64,000 bases of DNA from Hellea sp. (GCA_029250925.1 JAQXEH010000049.1:46184-110183), one strand, 5' to 3'; counted from the stretch's first letter, positions 35,718 to 45,502 are shown. Made by a program: numbers and translations. Notes: a model not told the origin generated them from the sequence alone.

Positions 35718-37245
35718 TATTACTATCAGGAAAACTAGACTTTCTCATTTCCATATAATCTAAAAGTTTTCTGTCAATTTCCGGATCAAGCTCAGGGACA
35801 ACATATTCATCTAACATTTTTTTATAAACACTTTCAGCTCTATCTTCAGCAGATAAACTTCCATCTTCTACCCACTGTTCATAGCTACTGTTATCTGAAA
35901 CATTTGATTGATAAAAAGCAGTTTTGAAGTTTTTTTGTGTATGCTCACAACCTAAAAAATGCTGACCAGGTCCAACTTCAGCTATAGCATCTAAAGCCTG
36001 TCCATTATCGGACATATCTACTCCTTTGGCAAATTTTGCCATCATTCCTGCTTGATCCGCATCCATTATGAATTTCTCATAACCCATAGCAAGACCCCCC
36101 TCGAGCCACCCTGCAGTATGTAGCATGAAGTTAACTCCTGCTAATAAACCTGTTTGCAGGCTATTTGCGGCCTCATAACCTGCTTGGGCATCTGGAATTT
36201 TTGATGCATTAAACCCTCCTGCAGACCGAAATGGCACACCAAGTCTACGTGCAAGGGCAGCACTCATATTTATTATTAATGATGCTTCAGGGGTTCCAAA
36301 AGTGGGGGCGCCTGTTTGCATCGACATAGACGTTACAAAGTTCCCATAAATGACTGGTGCACCTGGCCTCACGAGTTGCGTTAAGGCCATACCAGCCAGT
36401 CCTTCTGCCAAACTTTGGGCTGCAACCCCAGCAGCAGTTACTGGAGACATAGCACCCGAAACAACGAATGGACTTGGCATGGCACATTGGCCATGACGAG
36501 CATAATTTTTTAATGAACCAAGCATAACTCGATCCCATGTCATTGGGGAGTTTGCATTTATTAAATTTACAAGAACGCAGTTTTCCTCAACAAATTCGTC
36601 TCCAAATACTATTTTAGCCATATCCACAGTATCTTCTGCTCTCTCTGGTTGAGTGACTGAACCCATGAAGGCTTTATCAGAATATTTAATATGACTATAA
36701 TTCATGTCAAAATGCCTTTTGTTAACAGGCAAATCAACCGGCTCACATACCGTTCCGCCACTATGATGCAAGTTTGGTGACATGTAAGCGAGTTTAACAA
36801 AATTTCTGAAATCTTCTATATTGGCATATCTCCTACCGCCCTCTTTGGAATACACAAAAGGAGGACCATAAGCAGGAACCAGTACAGTATTGTTGCCTCC
36901 AATCTGTACATTATTTTTTGGATTGCGAGCAAATTGCGTAAATTCTTTTGGTGCTGTAGCTTTAATAATCTCTCGGCACATACCTCGAGGAAACTTTACA
37001 CGGTCGCCATCAGCTTTCGCACCTGCTTTTACAAAGTAATCAACTGATTCTTGGTCATCTTGAATTTCTAAACCAACTTCTTCCAATAATTTATCTGCAT
37101 TATCTTCAAGCTGCGCGAGGTCAGTATCATTTAATACTGAATAAGTTGGTATGTTTCGTTTAATGTATGCATCCCGAGGGGGGGTCTCGATTGCACGTGC
37201 AGCAGCACGCCCTGCTCTTCCGCCTGATCTTTCTCTTCTAGCCAT
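35710..37245 (-). CDS. MttB-superfamily corrinoid methyltransferase, non-pyrrolysine
   Basis: The 511-residue protein is of the trimethylamine methyltransferase (MttB) superfamily. No in-frame amber codon interrupts it, so it belongs to the non-pyrrolysine branch. Characterised members of that branch demethylate quaternary amines such as glycine betaine (MtgB), proline betaine, carnitine or gamma-butyrobetaine. Context (TmpAB, BCCT, dimethylglycine and sarcosine oxidation) favours glycine betaine giving dimethylglycine. The N-terminus is an Arg/Gly/Ala-rich basic tail (MARRERSGGRAGRAAARA) before the conserved core. It is the last gene of the corrinoid cluster on this strand. Confidence 0.88.
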   Translation of the reverse strand: MARRERSGGRAGRAAARAIETPPRDAYIKRNIPTYSVLNDTDLAQLEDNADKLLEEVGLEIQDDQESVDYFVKAGAKADGDRVKFPRGMCREIIKATAPKEFTQFARNPKNNVQIGGNNTVLVPAYGPPFVYSKEGGRRYANIEDFRNFVKLAYMSPNLHHSGGTVCEPVDLPVNKRHFDMNYSHIKYSDKAFMGSVTQPERAEDTVDMAKIVFGDEFVEENCVLVNLINANSPMTWDRVMLGSLKNYARHGQCAMPSPFVVSGAMSPVTAAGVAAQSLAEGLAGMALTQLVRPGAPVIYGNFVTSMSMQTGAPTFGTPEASLIINMSAALARRLGVPFRSAGGFNASKIPDAQAGYEAANSLQTGLLAGVNFMLHTAGWLEGGLAMGYEKFIMDADQAGMMAKFAKGVDMSDNGQALDAIAEVGPGQHFLGCEHTQKNFKTAFYQSNVSDNSSYEQWVEDGSLSAEDRAESVYKKMLDEYVVPELDPEIDRKLLDYMEMRKSSFPDSNIS

Positions 37246-37347
37246 AAATCGAGCCTTTTTTAAAAATTACATTAATATTATTTGTGATATAAAATAGCAT
37301 TTATTTATTATCATTAGCTCTTTTAATTATAGAGACAAAATAAACTA

Positions 37348-39291
37348 TTATTGTGTTTTTCTCCGTCTATTTCTTTTATTACTTTTAATTGCGAAAGGTG
37401 CTGTAGGAAATTTCATTGCATTTATAAAGTAATCTTGAAATTTTTGTTCAGTGGCAGTCTCTATTTTGTCTATTTGTTTAACTGCTTTAATAATGTTTTT
37501 TCGTTCATCAATGTTTAGTAAAGCCATTGCTGCTCCCATTCCAGCTGCATTGCCTATGCTAGAAATAATACTGGATGGCGCATTAGGAATAATACCTATT
37601 TCTGATACATATTTACTATCCAAATGCGTACCAAATGCACCGGCCAACAAAATCTTGTCAAAGGTTTCACAATTTAGACTTTCTGCTAATAATTGAACGC
37701 CAGCATACAAAGCTGCCTTTGCAAGCTGGACCGCCCTTATATCAGTTTGTTGAATCATTATGGGTTTATCAGCTTGTTCAACGAGGATGTACGTCCAAAC
37801 ATTACCTTTTTTTATAAATTTATCCGGTGCTATTTCAGGTTTAAATAAACCTGATTGATCAATCAACCCAGCATTGGCCAATTCAACCATTACCTCAAAT
37901 ATTCCTGAGCCACATATACCTGGAATAATTTGATCTAAATCATGAATACTATTTTTATCGAACCATTTATCTTTTCCAATAACTTTTACTCTGTAATCTT
38001 TTGTATCAGGGTCAATTCTAACTCTCTCAATCGCACCATTAGTAGCCCTCACACCCGAACTTATTTCTGCACCCTCAAGCGCAGGCCCTGTCGGGGATGA
38101 AGCCGCTACAACTTTCCCATTATGTGAGAGTACAATTTCCGCATTGGTACCGATATCTACAAGTAGTACTGAACTATCTTTCATACGGTCTATTTGAGTT
38201 AAATAAGCCGCAGATGTATCCGCCCCTACGTGACCGCCAATGAGCGGAAAAAGGGAAACTTGTGCCATATCAGATAGTCCAAGGTCTAATCGCCCAGCTG
38301 GAATGTCAACCCAATCTTTGATCGCTAATGTAAATGGTGCAACACCGAGTTCAATTGGATTAGCACCAATAAACAGATGGTGCATGATAGGGTTACCTAC
38401 ACAAATGACGTCAAGTAATTGATTGTCGCCAAGCTCCAAGATTTTAACCGCCTCAGCAATCATCTCACGTATTTGTGTACGTATGGCTGCAGTGAGTTTC
38501 ACCTCCCCGCCTTTATTCATCATGATATAGGACACACGGCTCATCAGGTCTTCGCCAAAACGTATTTGGGGGTTCATTGCCACCGTTTCGTAAACGGGTT
38601 CACCTGTTGTGAGATTGAATACATAAAGCGCTATAGAAGTAGACCCAATATCGATTGCAGCGCCGTAAAGGTCGAATGGCGAAGGTGGCCAAACATCGAT
38701 AATAACCTTTCCATCTCTTACTACGGCAATGACTGTACGTTTATTCTCGCTGGGGCGTAATATGTCTTGCAGCTTTATTAACATGCGGTGAGATGGACGC
38801 ACAAATAGGCCATGCTCATCATGCAACATCTTCACTAAGGCCTCACCATCACTGGGGTTATCTTCAAGGGTTGGGATAGGTAGCTGTACCATGTAAAGGC
38901 GAATTGCAGGGTTAAGTTTTGTTTCAAACTTCGTACTTTTCTTTTGTATTGAGATTTCACGTTCACGCGAATCCGCTGGAATATCTATAACTAAATTACC
39001 CCGCACTTTTGTTCTGCAAGACAGGCGGCGACCACTAGGTAATTCACCATCATGAATAGCCTTCTTCTCTGTTGGGGACAGTTTAGAATAATTATCTTCA
39101 GTGACATCCATCTTAAACTTAGCGTGCTTACCACTATCAACCTCAATTTGGCAGCGCTTGCAAAGTCCTTTACCACCGCAAATGGATTGAATATCAACTC
39201 CTGCCCTTAAGCCAACCTCATAGACAGTTTCGCCGTCTTCAGCTGTTGCCTGTAAACCAGTAGGCGTAAATATGATCGTATGGGTGCCCAT
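37348..39291 (-). CDS. Corrinoid-protein reactivase, ASKHA/DUF4445 with 2Fe-2S domain
   Basis: The 647-residue protein has an N-terminal plant-type ferredoxin domain with cluster cysteines C38, C44, C47 and C92 (SICGGKGLCKRCQ...SCR). It continues into a DUF4445 ASKHA ATPase fold (YGAAIDIGSTSIALYVF, VLLVDIGTNAEIV, LAGAFGTHLD). Such proteins use ATP to drive reduction of inactive Co(II) corrinoid to Co(I). Unlike methanogen RamA it has no Cys-rich C-terminus; instead it ends in a basic tail (KSNKRNRRRKTQ). It lies between the methyl-THF methyltransferase and mttB-like genes and should service the corrinoid protein encoded in the same cluster. Confidence 0.9.
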   Translation of the reverse strand: MGTHTIIFTPTGLQATAEDGETVYEVGLRAGVDIQSICGGKGLCKRCQIEVDSGKHAKFKMDVTEDNYSKLSPTEKKAIHDGELPSGRRLSCRTKVRGNLVIDIPADSREREISIQKKSTKFETKLNPAIRLYMVQLPIPTLEDNPSDGEALVKMLHDEHGLFVRPSHRMLIKLQDILRPSENKRTVIAVVRDGKVIIDVWPPSPFDLYGAAIDIGSTSIALYVFNLTTGEPVYETVAMNPQIRFGEDLMSRVSYIMMNKGGEVKLTAAIRTQIREMIAEAVKILELGDNQLLDVICVGNPIMHHLFIGANPIELGVAPFTLAIKDWVDIPAGRLDLGLSDMAQVSLFPLIGGHVGADTSAAYLTQIDRMKDSSVLLVDIGTNAEIVLSHNGKVVAASSPTGPALEGAEISSGVRATNGAIERVRIDPDTKDYRVKVIGKDKWFDKNSIHDLDQIIPGICGSGIFEVMVELANAGLIDQSGLFKPEIAPDKFIKKGNVWTYILVEQADKPIMIQQTDIRAVQLAKAALYAGVQLLAESLNCETFDKILLAGAFGTHLDSKYVSEIGIIPNAPSSIISSIGNAAGMGAAMALLNIDERKNIIKAVKQIDKIETATEQKFQDYFINAMKFPTAPFAIKSNKRNRRRKTQ

Positions 39292-39461
39292 TAACTAACG
39301 GGTACACTCGGGTGGATAGGTACCTTATTGCGGCAATCCATCTGTAATGTCATAATAGCCAGCCTTTTCAGAGGTATAGATACGACCTTTGACAGCGAGT
39401 CCTTAAGTGTTGTCAAGAGAACCCACCAAGATACTTATCGTATCAAAAACACATATATCAC

Positions 39462-39493
39462 AAAAACCTACGGCGCAATATGATACCGCGCCG
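39462..39493 (-). terminator. Terminator-like hairpin between methyltransferase and reactivase genes
   Basis: On the minus strand CGGCGC and GCGCCG pair across an 11-base loop and are followed by GTAGG and TTTTT. A second hairpin, AGGTCC-ACACA-GGACCT (39502-39518), lies right after the methyltransferase stop. The 229-base gap also holds GATAC-GATAA-GTATC (39430-39444). The set could attenuate transcription or define an mRNA processing point, setting reactivase and mttB levels apart from the upstream genes. Confidence 0.45.
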
Positions 39494-39520
39494 CATAAAC
39501 AAGGTCCTGTGTGGACCTCA

Positions 39521-40423
39521 TCAACCACGACGGCGACGTCCGCCACGACCACGACGTCCGCCTTCATCACCTTCAGCGGGCGCAGGTCGGTAATTTTTTA
39601 TCCAATTTGAACAACTAGGGTCGACTCCATTAAGAACATCAGCGGCTCGAACAGCAGGTACAAGCCCATCATGGAGTGGATTAACTATCGCTGAGGTCAT
39701 TCCTGCAGCAGCTAACATTGGCAGAAATGCATTATTAATTGTATGCCTTTCAGGCAAACCGAATGCCACGTTAGATGCCCCACATGTCGTATTTACGCCT
39801 AATTCTCTTCGCAAGCGGCCTACAAGCTTAAAAACATCAGTTCCAGCACTATTGATTGCTCCAATTGGCATTACAAGGGGGTCAACAACGACATCTTCTG
39901 GTTTAATTCCATAATCAGATGCTCTATTAACTATTCTTTTCGCCACTTCGAACCTAACATCGGGATCCTCAGAAATTCCAGTATCATCATTAGAAATTGC
40001 AACCACGGCGCAATCATATTTAGCGACTAATGGTAAAATTCGCTCCATAACTTCTTCTTCAGCTGTAGTTGAGTTCAAAAGTGGACGCCCTTTATATACT
40101 TTTAGACCAGCTTCAAGTGCATCCATGATCGAACTGTCTATACATAATGGCGTGTCTGTAAGGCTCTGTATTAAAGGAATTACCTCAGACATGATTAAAG
40201 CCTCGTCGGCTAGAGGCACTCCTACATTGACATCTAAAATTTGAGCACCGGCCTCAACTTGCGCAAGCGCTTCTTTCTTAACACGCCAATAATTAAATTC
40301 CTTTAGCTCCTTCGAAAATAACTTTCTTCCTGTAGGGTTTATACGTTCCCCTATCATTGTGAAAGGCTGATCAAAACCTATAACAACTTCTTTAGTTGCT
40401 GATGCTAAAATTGTACGAGCCAT
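39521..40423 (-). CDS. Methyl-tetrahydrofolate:corrinoid methyltransferase (MtrH/AcsE-like)
   Basis: The 300-residue pterin-binding TIM barrel (DHPS-like) has FTMIGERINPTGR at the N-terminus, ILDVNVGVP, CIDSS and LVMPIGA. Its role would be to move the methyl group from the methyl-Co(III) corrinoid protein to tetrahydrofolate, giving 5-methyl-THF. The C-terminus ends in an unusual Gly/Arg-rich tail (EGDEGGRRGRGGRRRRG) beyond the barrel. It lies 38 bases after the MetF-like gene. The direction (toward THF) is inferred from the demethylation context. Confidence 0.87.
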   Translation of the reverse strand: MARTILASATKEVVIGFDQPFTMIGERINPTGRKLFSKELKEFNYWRVKKEALAQVEAGAQILDVNVGVPLADEALIMSEVIPLIQSLTDTPLCIDSSIMDALEAGLKVYKGRPLLNSTTAEEEVMERILPLVAKYDCAVVAISNDDTGISEDPDVRFEVAKRIVNRASDYGIKPEDVVVDPLVMPIGAINSAGTDVFKLVGRLRRELGVNTTCGASNVAFGLPERHTINNAFLPMLAAAGMTSAIVNPLHDGLVPAVRAADVLNGVDPSCSNWIKNYRPAPAEGDEGGRRGRGGRRRRG

Positions 40424-40461
40424 TATATATCCTTATATAGTGTGTATTAAAATGCGTTATC

Positions 40462-41295
40462 TTAAATGGTCCAACTTTTCCGCTCAATTAGCCAAGAAGT
40501 TGATTTTTTCACACCACCAAATGGAAACACATGGAGCTGAGTAATAAGTGATGGATCAGTACCTCCCCAATGGGACTCAATCAAATCAACAACTTCATTT
40601 GGATCAAATCCTGCAACCATTGTAGCCATAGCACCACCACGTTTTTTTAAAAAACTTAAAGAATTACCCACGCCACACATCGCTGCATATTTGATGAGTG
40701 TTGTTACCTTTGCAGGTCCTGCTACACCGAGGTGAATAGGCATTGTAATTCCTGCCATATGAAGGCCTTGAGCCCAATTGATGAACTTAGCCGCATCAAA
40801 ACCAAATTGTGTGACAATTCGTAAGTTCAGGCCTGTCTTTTCCGCAAAGGCTTGCTTTTCATGAAGAGCTTCCATCGCTGTATCATTATCGAAATCAGGT
40901 GAGCCTTCGGGATGCCCCGCGATACCCATGTGAGTAACACCATTTCGCTGGAATACTCCTGTCTCAAGTAGCTCCATCGTCGAAGCAAATTCACCCGCTT
41001 CCTTTTCAAGTCCGCCGCCAATAACGAGGACATCGGTAACGCCAGCTTCATTGGCCATACGTTTAACGCGGTCTTCAAGAATATCTGAGTTTATCATTCG
41101 GCGGGACGCGAAATGTGGAATAGGCTCATAGCCAAGATCACGTACACGCTTTGCAGCCTGAACAAGATAATCCGTGGATTCAGTGCCAACATCGGTGATA
41201 TAAACACGTCCACCAGGTGGAAATAAATCCACAATAGCACTGCTCTCAACCGCTTGTTTTGGCGAGACTTCGATAGAGGCATTGATATTAGCCAT
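40462..41295 (-). CDS. MetF-like methylenetetrahydrofolate reductase
   Basis: The 277-residue protein of the methylenetetrahydrofolate reductase TIM-barrel family is divergent from housekeeping MetF. Segments RVYITDVGTES, VTDVLVIGGG, MGIAGHPEGSP and RIVTQFGFDA are consistent with the family's FAD/folate site. In this cluster it would oxidise 5-methyl-THF to 5,10-methylene-THF. The start at 41295 is chosen because AAGGAGAGGG precedes it and it overlaps the DUF1638 stop by 8 bases; the longer frame from 41367 is inside that gene. Confidence 0.84.
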   Translation of the reverse strand: MANINASIEVSPKQAVESSAIVDLFPPGGRVYITDVGTESTDYLVQAAKRVRDLGYEPIPHFASRRMINSDILEDRVKRMANEAGVTDVLVIGGGLEKEAGEFASTMELLETGVFQRNGVTHMGIAGHPEGSPDFDNDTAMEALHEKQAFAEKTGLNLRIVTQFGFDAAKFINWAQGLHMAGITMPIHLGVAGPAKVTTLIKYAAMCGVGNSLSFLKKRGGAMATMVAGFDPNEVVDLIESHWGGTDPSLITQLHVFPFGGVKKSTSWLIERKSWTI

Positions 41296-41914
41296 ATGCC
41301 CTCTCCTTGTTAGGTAATAATGAAATATGCGAGGCAAGATCGCCATATCCGACATGAATATGTTCAAAGATAAGGCCTAAAAATTCTGCTGCTTCACGCG
41401 CCTCGTTAATTAAACTTTCCGTTGGCTCTTGGGAGATGTAAATCAGTCGCTTGTAATTTTTGAAATACATTTCTTTAAGATCAGGATAACGTTCCAATCC
41501 AAAGCCTTTAATAATCAATGCTTTGAAGTGTCGTACGAGATAATCCGTCAAGAAGAAACTGCCGAGTTCCTTTTCCATCATAACATCAAATTCAGAAAGC
41601 CCAGCATAAAATGCATAGCAATGCGCGCCGGGTAGACGTTCAGCTTTAGGGTAATCTACAAGCAAACGATCTAGGCCACCCCCTGTTCCGCAATCTCCAT
41701 AGCCAATAAGCACATGATCATAATTTTCGCCTTTTCCATCCAAGGTCTCTTTGAGCGCAGGCACGATTTTATCGGGATAATTGTGATAACTAGCAGGAAG
41801 GCACTGCAAGTCAAAGACATCATCCGCTAAATTCATGGACGCCTTAAGTGCGAGGATCTCTTTAGCTAAAGCGCCGCAGGCCAAAACTAGTGTGTTGTGG
41901 CGCGACTGTGTCAC
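41288..41914 (-). CDS. DUF1638 family protein
   Basis: The 208-residue DUF1638 protein has LVLACGALAKEI, HVLIGYGDCGTGGGLD and the CYAFYAGLSEF segment, with conserved Cys and His residues. The function is unknown. It recurs with corrinoid methyltransferase genes; here it lies between the corrinoid-protein gene (overlap at the stop/start) and the MetF-like gene. That suggests a dedicated role in corrinoid methyl transfer, perhaps cofactor loading or an adaptor. Confidence 0.88.
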   Translation of the reverse strand: MTQSRHNTLVLACGALAKEILALKASMNLADDVFDLQCLPASYHNYPDKIVPALKETLDGKGENYDHVLIGYGDCGTGGGLDRLLVDYPKAERLPGAHCYAFYAGLSEFDVMMEKELGSFFLTDYLVRHFKALIIKGFGLERYPDLKEMYFKNYKRLIYISQEPTESLINEAREAAEFLGLIFEHIHVGYGDLASHISLLPNKERAYG

Positions 41915-42603
41915 TAACGGTTTTTACCCATAATCGCCTTAGCAAGTTCAGCACTCATTGCTGCATCTCTTCCATAGGTATGAGCATTTATCGCATCGGC
42001 GAATTCCTGATTTAATGGTGCGCCCCCCACCATGACGGGTAATTCTTTCAAAATACCTCTTTTATCTAACTCTTCTATCACAACACCCATATAAGGCATG
42101 GTTGTTGTTAAAAGCGCAGACATACCAAGTATATTTGGTTCATGTTCATCAATAGCAGAAAGATACTCTTCAACTGGAGTATTGATACCCAAGTCCACAA
42201 CTTCAAAACCTGCTCCCTCAAGCATCATTCCCACAAGATTTTTTCCAATGTCATGAATATCACCCTTTACAGTGCCTATAACGTACTTTCCAACACTAGT
42301 ATTATTTTCACTGACGGCTAAAATGGGCCTTAGTAATTGCATCCCACCTTTCATCGCATTTGCACTCTGAAGAACCTCAGGAACAAATAAAATACCGTCT
42401 CGGAAATCAACTCCAACAATCCGCATTCCTTCAACAAGTGCATCATTGAGCACCATGTTTGCGTCCCATCCACGGTCAAGTAATATCTGTGTTCCTTCTG
42501 TCACTTCAGGTATCATTCCATCATAGAGGTCATCCTGCATTTGTGCTACAAGATCATTATCATCTAAATCTTTTAATATTATTTCTTCATCTTGATCGCT
42601 CAT
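41914..42603 (-). CDS. Corrinoid (B12-binding) methyl carrier protein, MttC-like
   Basis: The 229-residue protein has an N-terminal helical cap domain (about residues 15-95) and a Rossmann-like B12 domain. The cobalt-ligand motif is DIHDIG (D115, H117, G120), and MSALLTTTM and VMVGGAPLN contact the lower axial tail in the family. It carries the methyl group between the MttB-family enzyme and the methyl-THF methyltransferase. It needs cobalamin; no B12 synthesis or uptake gene is seen in this window, unless a TonB receptor serves that role. Confidence 0.93.
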   Translation of the reverse strand: MSDQDEEIILKDLDDNDLVAQMQDDLYDGMIPEVTEGTQILLDRGWDANMVLNDALVEGMRIVGVDFRDGILFVPEVLQSANAMKGGMQLLRPILAVSENNTSVGKYVIGTVKGDIHDIGKNLVGMMLEGAGFEVVDLGINTPVEEYLSAIDEHEPNILGMSALLTTTMPYMGVVIEELDKRGILKELPVMVGGAPLNQEFADAINAHTYGRDAAMSAELAKAIMGKNR

Positions 42604-42640
42604 AACGTGGCTCCAAATATAAATTTTATTCTATTATGCA

Positions 42641-44347
42641 TTAAGCTAGGCCGACAATATTGCCATTCATATCGAGCCCAATGTCAAGTGCAGCCGGATG
42701 CCTAGGTAAACCAGGCATTCGCATTATTGTTCCACAAATTGCAACTACAAAACCAGCCCCAGCATTTAATGTGACTTCTCTTACTTCAATAACATGATCT
42801 GATGTCGCTCCAAGCTGCTTTGGATCAGTAGAAAAACTTGATTGAGTCTTAGCTATACATATTGGCAAATGTCCAAAACCCATTTTTTCTATTTGCTTAA
42901 AAGACGACCTCGCAGCAGCGCTAATTGTTACTGATTTAGCACGATAAATTTCTGTGGCTACTTTTTCTACCTTAGATATAAGACTGTCATCGTCTTTATA
43001 GATTAAATTGACTTCTGCCTTCTCATTATCAAGTTCAGCTTTCACAGCATTTGCTAAATCTATGGCACCATCACCGCCCTCAGCCCAATGCTTTGCAATT
43101 ACCATCGTTACATTTTCGGCATCACAAAACTCTTTGACTATGGCTATCTCTTCTTCCGTATCGTGAATGAAATGATTTATTGATACTATTGGGTTAACAC
43201 CGAATTTTTTTAGATTTTGTATATGTCTTTCAACATTTACACATCCTGCCCTTACTGCTTCAGTGTTACTTGGACCCAAATCATTTTTAGATACCCCACC
43301 TTGCATTTTCATAGCCCTTATTGTGCACACAAGAACCACTGCATCTGGTCTCAATCCAGATTGACGACACTTAATATCTAGAAATTTTTCAGCACCTAAA
43401 TCAGCTCCAAAGCCAGCTTCAGTAACCACCACATCTGCTAATTTCAGAGCAGTTTTAGTAGCAATAACAGAATTACACCCATGAGCAATATTAGCAAATG
43501 GGCCGCCATGTATGAAAGCTAAATTATGTTCAATAGACTGCACAAGATTTGGCTGAAAAGCGTCTTTTAAGAGAACAGTTACTGCTCCATCACAGCCTAA
43601 ATCTCTTACGGTAACATTCTTTTTCGAGCGTGTTTTGGCAACGATAATATCACCAATTCTTTTTTGCAAATCTGACAAGTCAACTGCGAGGCAGAAAATA
43701 GCCATAATTTCAGAAGCTACTGTTATATCAAACCCGCCCTCACGGACTATTCCTTGGGTCGGTCCGCCCAAACCAACAACGATATTCCTCAAGGCTCTAT
43801 CATTCATATCAACAACTCGTCTCCACGATATCCTACGAGGGTCAATATCAAGGTTATTGCCCCACTGCATGTGGTTATCCAACATAGCTGATATCAAAGA
43901 ATGCGCTGATGTGATTGCATGGAAGTCACCATTGAAATGAAGATTAATATCTTCCATTGGCAAAACCTGAGCTCTACCACCACCTGCAGCACCGCCCTTC
44001 ATACCAAAGCAAGGACCTAGTGAAGGCTCTCTTAAACATACCATAGAATTTAAACCGATACTATTAAGTGCATCATTTACACCAACTGATGTAGTAGTTT
44101 TGCCCTCTCCTGCAGGTGTTGGAGTTACAGCTGTCACTAAAACAAGCTTACCATCAGGTCTATCTTTGGTGCTCTCGATATAGTCTAATGATAACTTAGC
44201 TTTGAAATGACCATAAGGCACTAAAGCTTCAGCAGGAATACCTAGCTTTTTTTCGGCCAATGGAAGTATTGGCTCCATAATTGCAGCTCGAGCAATATCA
44301 ATATCTGGCGCGCCTGGTGCAGGTAGGTTTTGTGTTTTCATAATCAT
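42641..44347 (-). CDS. fhs: Formate-tetrahydrofolate ligase
   Basis: The 568-residue enzyme interconverts 10-formyl-THF + ADP + phosphate with formate + THF + ATP. The nucleotide loop is [15 protein letters not shown], and the [20 protein letters not shown] segment is characteristic. In a demethylation pathway it can run toward formate and ATP. It is the first gene of the corrinoid cluster, 37 bases upstream of the corrinoid-protein gene. Two starts two codons apart (44347, 44341) are possible; no clear Shine-Dalgarno sequence is seen. A CGGTT-T-AACCG dyad (44352-44362) lies immediately upstream. Confidence 0.95.
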   Translation of the reverse strand: MIMKTQNLPAPGAPDIDIARAAIMEPILPLAEKKLGIPAEALVPYGHFKAKLSLDYIESTKDRPDGKLVLVTAVTPTPAGEGKTTTSVGVNDALNSIGLNSMVCLREPSLGPCFGMKGGAAGGGRAQVLPMEDINLHFNGDFHAITSAHSLISAMLDNHMQWGNNLDIDPRRISWRRVVDMNDRALRNIVVGLGGPTQGIVREGGFDITVASEIMAIFCLAVDLSDLQKRIGDIIVAKTRSKKNVTVRDLGCDGAVTVLLKDAFQPNLVQSIEHNLAFIHGGPFANIAHGCNSVIATKTALKLADVVVTEAGFGADLGAEKFLDIKCRQSGLRPDAVVLVCTIRAMKMQGGVSKNDLGPSNTEAVRAGCVNVERHIQNLKKFGVNPIVSINHFIHDTEEEIAIVKEFCDAENVTMVIAKHWAEGGDGAIDLANAVKAELDNEKAEVNLIYKDDDSLISKVEKVATEIYRAKSVTISAAARSSFKQIEKMGFGHLPICIAKTQSSFSTDPKQLGATSDHVIEVREVTLNAGAGFVVAICGTIMRMPGLPRHPAALDIGLDMNGNIVGLA

Positions 44348-44523
44348 AAAACGGTTAAACCGCCCTTTTTTTAATATTGAAATTCAGTCATAAAAATAAC
44401 GAATCTTGAGTGACTATTTATATTCTTTTTTTAAAAATTCTCTTATTTGTATAATTATAAATTTTGATAGTATATGAAGTTTAATTTATTTTAAAATTTG
44501 TGATTTTTACTTAAAGTCAGCTT

Positions 44524-45492
44524 CTAATCAGTAATGATGTCCCACTTTAATTTTTCTTCTAACCAAGGGATTTTATTAAATAGTACTGGCATACACTCAT
44601 CCCTTAATATTCGAGTGGCTTCAGCTGCAACTAGCAAGGGAATATTACCCATAGTATTTTCTCTGGCTAATAAATCAAAATGCCTTTTGAATTGGCCTTT
44701 TTTAATAGGGTGCACCTGAACTGAATCTATATATTCAATTGACTGCAGCAGGCATAACGGTGTGGTAATCCCCCAACCAACACCTTCTGCAACTGCCTGT
44801 ATATGTGATGGAGCAGTATCAAATTCAACAATATCAGGAAATTTAACCCTCAATCTATTAAGCTGAGATTCAATACGCAGACCCATTGCAGATCTAAGTG
44901 AATAACGAAGAAAAGGCAAATCCCTTGGACCATCCATGATATCAGCTGAACCTAAATAGTCCTTAGGAAATACCAAGACATAGGGTTCCTGAAAAATTAA
45001 ATGCCGATCGAGACCTGCAACATCTTCCATCACATTACTAGTTGTTACAATCATATCAATATTATGCGATAAAAATTCATCGCGGTGGTAAGGTGACAGG
45101 CCTGCCCATATTCGCCAATAACTCGATATATCATCTAAATTTTTATATAATTTAGCGGCTAGCGCCGAAGCCATAGAATCTGACATTGCAATTGTTAGCA
45201 TAGCTAATTTGCGCTGCTCAAGAGTTTGAGTTTCTCTAAATGTCTCTTGAGTGTCCCTGATTATCTGCCGACCTCTCTCAAGAAGAATCTTTCCTGCTGC
45301 GGTTAGCACTATCGGGCGAACAGTTCTATCGAAGAGCTTTGAACCAACAGCGTCCTCTAAGCCTGCTATGATTTGGGAAACAGCTGATTGAGTCATCCGA
45401 AGAACTCGTGCGCTTTGCGTCATACCACCTTGATCAGCAGTAACCACAAAAACCTGTAAAGATCTAAGGTCAAAGTTGCTTGGTATCTTCAC
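44524..45492 (-). CDS. LysR-family transcriptional regulator
   Basis: The 322-residue protein has a winged HTH (about residues 7-65: DLRSLQVFVVTADQGGMTQ... AVSQIIAGLE) and a LysR-type substrate-binding domain. A GTG at 45492 preceded by GGGGG fits better than the 16-codon-longer frame from 45540, and leaves an inverted repeat in untranslated DNA. It is divergent from dmdA and directly upstream of the fhs-to-mttB cluster on the same strand, so it could control one or both. The effector is unknown; a methylated compound or its product is likely. Confidence 0.9.
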   Translation of the reverse strand: MKIPSNFDLRSLQVFVVTADQGGMTQSARVLRMTQSAVSQIIAGLEDAVGSKLFDRTVRPIVLTAAGKILLERGRQIIRDTQETFRETQTLEQRKLAMLTIAMSDSMASALAAKLYKNLDDISSYWRIWAGLSPYHRDEFLSHNIDMIVTTSNVMEDVAGLDRHLIFQEPYVLVFPKDYLGSADIMDGPRDLPFLRYSLRSAMGLRIESQLNRLRVKFPDIVEFDTAPSHIQAVAEGVGWGITTPLCLLQSIEYIDSVQVHPIKKGQFKRHFDLLARENTMGNIPLLVAAEATRILRDECMPVLFNKIPWLEEKLKWDIITD

Positions 45493-45502
45493 CCTATTAC
45501 CC

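Noticed and set aside
35710..37245. Pyrrolysine-containing trimethylamine methyltransferase
   Set aside because: No in-frame amber codon interrupts the gene and no pyl genes are seen, so it is the non-pyrrolysine branch.
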